DNA of 8,318 nucleotides from Clostridia bacterium (lineage in GTDB: Bacteria > Bacillota > Clostridia > UMGS1810), in NCBI GenBank assembly GCA_016293435.1, contig JAEDEG010000111.1, forward strand, positions 1 through 8,318, read 5' to 3'. A model generated the notes under the pieces. The model did no database searches, was not told the DNA's origin, and saw nothing but the letters and a program-made list of their open reading frames with translations. Both the position numbers and the translations under genes were made by a program. Below are positions 6,496 to 8,318 of this stretch, in pieces (the first letter of the stretch is position 1; every line of letters starts with the position of its first letter).

Positions 6496-6978
6496 ATGGA
6501 CTATAAACACAATAAACAAATTGTACCACTTGCAAAAGCATTGCGAAAGAATATGACAAAAGAAGAAAAGCACCTTTGGTATGATTACTTAAGAGAATAT
6601 CCTATTAGGTTTATAACTAAATTAAGATGTCACCCGCCTCTATAGGCGGCGGGTGACATCTTAATTTTTTCAGTGGGAGTTCAATCTCCCACTGAAAACG
6701 TTGAATGACGCGGCTTTGCCGCTTATTGAAGACAGAAAGTTATAGGAAAATATATTGTTGATTTTTACTGTGCCAAAGCAAAGCTTATTATTGAATTGGA
6801 TGGTTCGCAACATTATGATGATAAAGGAATAGAAAAAGATGCTTTGAGAACAGAGTTTTTAGAACAATATGGATTAAAAGTTATAAGAATATCAAATCTT
6901 GATATGAACAAAAACTTTGAGGGAGTATGTATGTTTATTGATAATGAAGTCAAACAATCCCTCAGTCAACTTCGTTGA
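6496..6978 (+). pseudogene. DUF559 endonuclease-like protein, disrupted by an insertion
   Basis: The 5' part reads MDYKHNKQIV, then LRKNMTKEEKHLWYDYLREYPIRF (39 codons), and the 3' part continues from 6730 with RQKVIGKYIVDFYCAKAKL, IIELDGSQHYDDKG, RTEFLEQYGLKVIRISNLDM and NFEGV to the TGA at 6976-6978. Joined, they give about 122 residues, a normal length for the DUF559 family, whose fold is related to Vsr/PD-(D/E)XK nucleases. The Asp of VDFYC and the ELDG segment are the likely catalytic area. Both parts are in the same frame, but the inserted hairpin element adds stops at TAG 6643 and two later TGAs. A fragment from ATG 6796 (60 residues) would lack the N-terminal half and part of the active site. 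Point decay is otherwise absent, so the disruption appears recent. Confidence 0.88.
6612..6730 (+). mobile_element. Three-hairpin MITE-like element inserted in the DUF559 gene
   Basis: Bounded by comparison with the inverted copy at 8095-8212 and by the break in the DUF559 protein. Hairpin 1: 6621-6638 pairs perfectly with 6648-6665 (18 bp; ATTAAGATGTCACCCGCC). Hairpin 2: TTTTCAGTGGGAG (6667-6679) pairs with CTCCCACTGAAAA (6686-6698). Hairpin 3: GCGGC (6710-6714) and GCCGC (6718-6722) around TTT, extended imperfectly over 6701-6730. It has no coding capacity and no clear terminal inverted repeats; about 114 bp net appear to have been added. It is a non-autonomous palindromic repeat; the enzyme moving it is unknown. 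Confidence 0.85.
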
Positions 6979-7006
6979 CAGCTCCCTTTACACAAGGGAG
7001 CCTTTT
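6955..7006 (-). repeat. Right structured end of the DUF559 cassette
   Basis: 52 nt, the inverted counterpart of 6440-6493. GTCAAC (6965-6970) pairs with GTTGAC (6974-6979), and GCTCCCTT (6981-6988) pairs with AAGGGAGC (6994-7001). It encodes the last residues of the DUF559 protein (SLSQLR) and its TGA stop. Confidence 0.82.
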
Positions 7007-7008
7007 TT
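6981..7008 (+). terminator. Rho-independent terminator formed by the right cassette end
   Basis: An 8-bp perfect stem, GCTCCCTT/AAGGGAGC, with loop TACAC, followed by C and six Ts (7003-7008). It begins two bases after the DUF559 stop codon, so the mobile repeat doubles as the gene's terminator. Confidence 0.82.
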
Positions 7009-7101
7009 ATAGGTGTCGGGAAAATGCAGAAGATTTTTAACCGCAAGTTTTTATTGATTTTACCCAAAAAAAATTATTCCACCAAAAATAAAGTTATAGG
7101 T

Positions 7102-7116
7102 ATTATAAGTTATAAT
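7102..7116. promoter_or_regulatory. 15-bp palindrome next to the isomerase-gene -35 box
   Basis: ATTATAA-G-TTATAAT is a perfect palindrome sharing its last base with the -35 box. AAGTTATA also occurs directly repeated at 7091 and 7107. The position suits a regulator site, but the region is very AT-rich and chance is a real alternative. Confidence 0.35.
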
Positions 7117-7144
7117 TGACTTTCATTATAATTAGATGTATAAT
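7116..7144 (+). promoter_or_regulatory. Sigma-A promoter of the sugar-phosphate isomerase-like gene
   Basis: TTGACT (7116-7121), a 17-bp spacer and a perfect TATAAT (7139-7144). Transcription should start near 7151, giving a leader of about 29 nt with AAAAGG (7165-7170) before the ATG at 7180. Confidence 0.8.
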
Positions 7145-7179
7145 GATGGCATCTATTTATAGCGAAAAGGGCGATAATA

Positions 7180-8091
7180 ATGAAACTTGCTACAACAACA
7201 GAGGATTTCAACCGTTTTTGTTCTACCTACAAAGAACGTATAGACTGCATATACAATGCAGGCTTCCGGTATGTGGACATCAGTTTTTATGATGTAGATA
7301 AAAGCATGGAGCTTTTGGGCGGCAATCGGGAGCAAAATGCCCGCGAGCTAAAAGCCTACGGCGACAAGCTCGGCATAAAATTTGTGCAGGCTCATTCTCC
7401 CGGCGGCAATCCCTTGGCGGGCGGAGTGATTTCGGAGGATATATTTCAAAACACAATCCGTTCAATAGAGGCTTGTGCGATTCTCGGCATACCAAACATA
7501 GTTTGTCATGCCGGCTTTGATGAAGTATGGGACAAAGCAAAGTTTTTTGAAATGAACAAAAAATTTTATTCTGCACTCTTTCCCATAATGGAAAAGACCG
7601 GCGTCAATGTGCTTGTGGAAAACGGCACAAAGGCGAATATGCCAAATGGCTATTATACCAACTCCGGTGCCGACATCAAGGAGCTTGTGGATTATCTAAA
7701 TCATCCGCTTTTTCATGTTTGCTGGGACACCGGCCATGCAAACTGCGAAGGAAGTCAGTATGATGAGCTTATGGCTATGGGAAGTGACCTTTATGCGCTC
7801 CACATCAACGATAATACCGGTTCTTCCGACCTGCACACCATCCCGTTTCTCGGTACTGTCAACATGGACGATGTTATGCATGGTCTCATAGATTCGGGCT
7901 ATAAGGGCTATTTTACTTTTGAATGCTGCAGTGTGCTTCGTCCATCACATTATTGGCAGGGCGACCGCCGTGAATACAGTGCCGACACACGTCTTTTGGA
8001 GCCTACCCTTGCCATGCAAAGCGAAATTGAGAGGTTTTTGTATAATGTGGGCATGCATATACTTAAAAGCTACAATTGCTTTGAAGAATAA
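7180..8091 (+). CDS. Sugar phosphate isomerase/epimerase (xylose isomerase-like TIM barrel)
   Basis: A 303-residue cytosolic protein starting MKLATTTEDF, of normal length for the AP-endonuclease-2/xylose-isomerase-like TIM-barrel family. The expected metal-site residues are present in order: Glu147 in LVENG, Asp183 and His186 in CWDTGHAN, His208 in LHINDN, and Glu248 in FTFEC. An early His (QAHSPGG) and a second (VCHAGFD) line the barrel. Relatives isomerise or epimerise sugars, keto-sugars or inositol derivatives using a divalent metal; the exact substrate cannot be read here. It has its own promoter and stands alone, with the DUF559 cassette before it and an inverted copy of the three-hairpin element four bases after its TAA. 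A functional link to the SemiSWEET-like gene is possible but unsupported. Confidence 0.88.
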   Translation: MKLATTTEDFNRFCSTYKERIDCIYNAGFRYVDISFYDVDKSMELLGGNREQNARELKAYGDKLGIKFVQAHSPGGNPLAGGVISEDIFQNTIRSIEACAILGIPNIVCHAGFDEVWDKAKFFEMNKKFYSALFPIMEKTGVNVLVENGTKANMPNGYYTNSGADIKELVDYLNHPLFHVCWDTGHANCEGSQYDELMAMGSDLYALHINDNTGSSDLHTIPFLGTVNMDDVMHGLIDSGYKGYFTFECCSVLRPSHYWQGDRREYSADTRLLEPTLAMQSEIERFLYNVGMHILKSYNCFEE

Positions 8092-8094
8092 AAA

Positions 8095-8212
8095 TTCAAT
8101 AAGCGGCAAAGCCGCGTCATTCAACGTTTTCAGTGGGAGATTAAACTCCCACTGAAAAAATTAAATGTCACCCGCCGCCTATAGAGGCGGGGGACATCTT
8201 AATTTAGTTATA
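8095..8212 (-). repeat. Second copy of the three-hairpin element, inverted
   Basis: The reverse complement matches 6612-6730 with only three differences: a base change in the hairpin-2 loop, a one-base deletion in the outer part of hairpin 1, and a T-to-G change in the hairpin-1 arm. Hairpin 2 is intact (8127-8139 with 8146-8158). Hairpin 1 is 8165-8176 with 8186-8197, now with one mismatch. It starts directly after the isomerase-like gene and may act as a terminator or 3'-end stabiliser for that transcript. Confidence 0.88.
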
Positions 8213-8226
8213 TATAAATTTCAAAC

Positions 8227-8270
8227 AACAAAAAGCGGATGCTCCAATCAATGAGCATCCGCTTTTTGTT
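8227..8270. terminator. Bidirectional rho-independent terminator
   Basis: An 18-bp perfect stem (8227-8244 with 8253-8270) around the loop CAATCAAT. The GC-rich centre GCGGATGCTC is flanked by an A-run on the left and a T-run on the right, so it works in both directions. It separates the isomerase-like gene from a converging gene on the minus strand. Confidence 0.88.
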
Positions 8271-8318
8271 ATTTTATACATTTTGTGATATCATCTTTTG
8301 AAACCTTGTCTGCAATAC
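8269..8318 (-). CDS. C-terminal end of an unidentified minus-strand gene (partial)
   Basis: On the minus strand the frame is open from the window edge for 15 codons, IADKVSKDDITKCIK, to a TAA at 8269-8271. The stop sits at the foot of the bidirectional terminator, which is where a converging gene should end. The lysine- and aspartate-rich tail is protein-like, but too short to assign. This is an inference from position and composition. Confidence 0.45.
   Translation of the reverse strand, partial: IADKVSKDDITKCIK

Larger units (their letters stand above)
6440..7006 (+). mobile_element. DUF559 gene cassette with structured inverted ends
   Basis: A 567-bp unit: a single DUF559-type gene lies between inverted terminal repeats at 6440-6493 and 6955-7006, without room for anything else. 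About 119 bp of it is a later insertion, so the original cassette was about 450 bp. The two ends share a 19-base identical core and the closing GAGGGATTG, and differ by paired changes that keep their hairpins. The gene's ribosome binding site, stop codon and terminator are all inside the repeats, so the repeats and the gene look like one co-evolved unit. No transposase is present; mobility is inferred from the inverted ends and from my recollection that similar GAGGGATTG-ended repeats recur in gut Firmicutes. No target-site duplication is evident. Confidence 0.6.

Noticed and set aside
6612..6730. CRISPR array or group of direct repeats
   Set aside because: The repeats are hairpin arms within one element and its inverted copy; there is no repeat-spacer periodicity.
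6612..6730. A self-splicing intron in the DUF559 gene
   Set aside because: Only ~119 nt, three simple hairpins, no group I or II core, and an intact copy sits outside any gene at 8095-8212.
6796..6978. A separate 60-residue gene starting at ATG 6796
   Set aside because: It is the 3' half of the DUF559 gene in the same frame; homology to the family continues upstream of 6796 to the element boundary, and there is no ribosome binding site.
7919..8155. A plus-strand reading frame running out of the isomerase gene into the hairpin element
   Set aside because: Out-of-frame shadow of the isomerase 3' end; its tail is hairpin-element sequence.

Overview
The window looks like a piece of a chromosome from an anaerobic, low-to-moderate GC member of the Bacillota, most likely a gut-type Clostridia (Oscillospirales or relatives). 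The signs are an S-layer-homology (SLH) protein, a secreted protein built from atypical bacterial Ig-like (aBig) and LamG-like repeats with a clostridial-type C-terminal tail, AAGGAG/AGGAGG ribosome binding sites, clear sigma-A promoters, and hairpin-ended repeats of a kind I recall from gut Firmicutes. Taxonomy is inferred only.

Layout: 1-300 is the C-terminal end of an SLH surface protein. 364-3681 encodes a 1105-residue secreted protein with four Ig-like modules alternating with three LamG-like modules. 40 nt later comes an AraC-type regulator (about 3722-4675) with an N-terminal two-helix membrane hairpin. Its strong ribosome binding site faces an ATC codon rather than a normal start. A long hairpin (4674-4737) closes this block. 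Next are a LysR-type regulator on the minus strand (4856-5698) and a divergent 99-residue SemiSWEET/PQ-loop-like membrane protein (5830-6129). The two share a 131-bp spacer with two good promoters and two dyads that look like operators.

6440-7006 is the most unusual part: a cassette with a DUF559-type endonuclease-like gene between ~53-nt inverted ends. Each end folds into two hairpins whose sequences covary between the ends. The left end supplies the Shine-Dalgarno sequence. The right end supplies the last codons, the stop codon and the terminator. The gene is dead, because a separate ~119-nt element with three hairpins (6612-6730) has inserted after codon 39. A second, ~97% identical copy of that element lies in inverted orientation at 8095-8212, just after a xylose-isomerase-like TIM-barrel gene (7180-8091). 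A strong bidirectional terminator (8227-8270) and the apparent tail of a minus-strand gene finish the window.

Taken together, the left half looks like a cell-surface carbohydrate-interaction locus with its own membrane-tethered regulator. The middle is a regulated small-sugar transporter candidate. The right half is a sugar-phosphate-isomerase-like gene in a region visited by two kinds of small, structured mobile repeat, one nested in the other.
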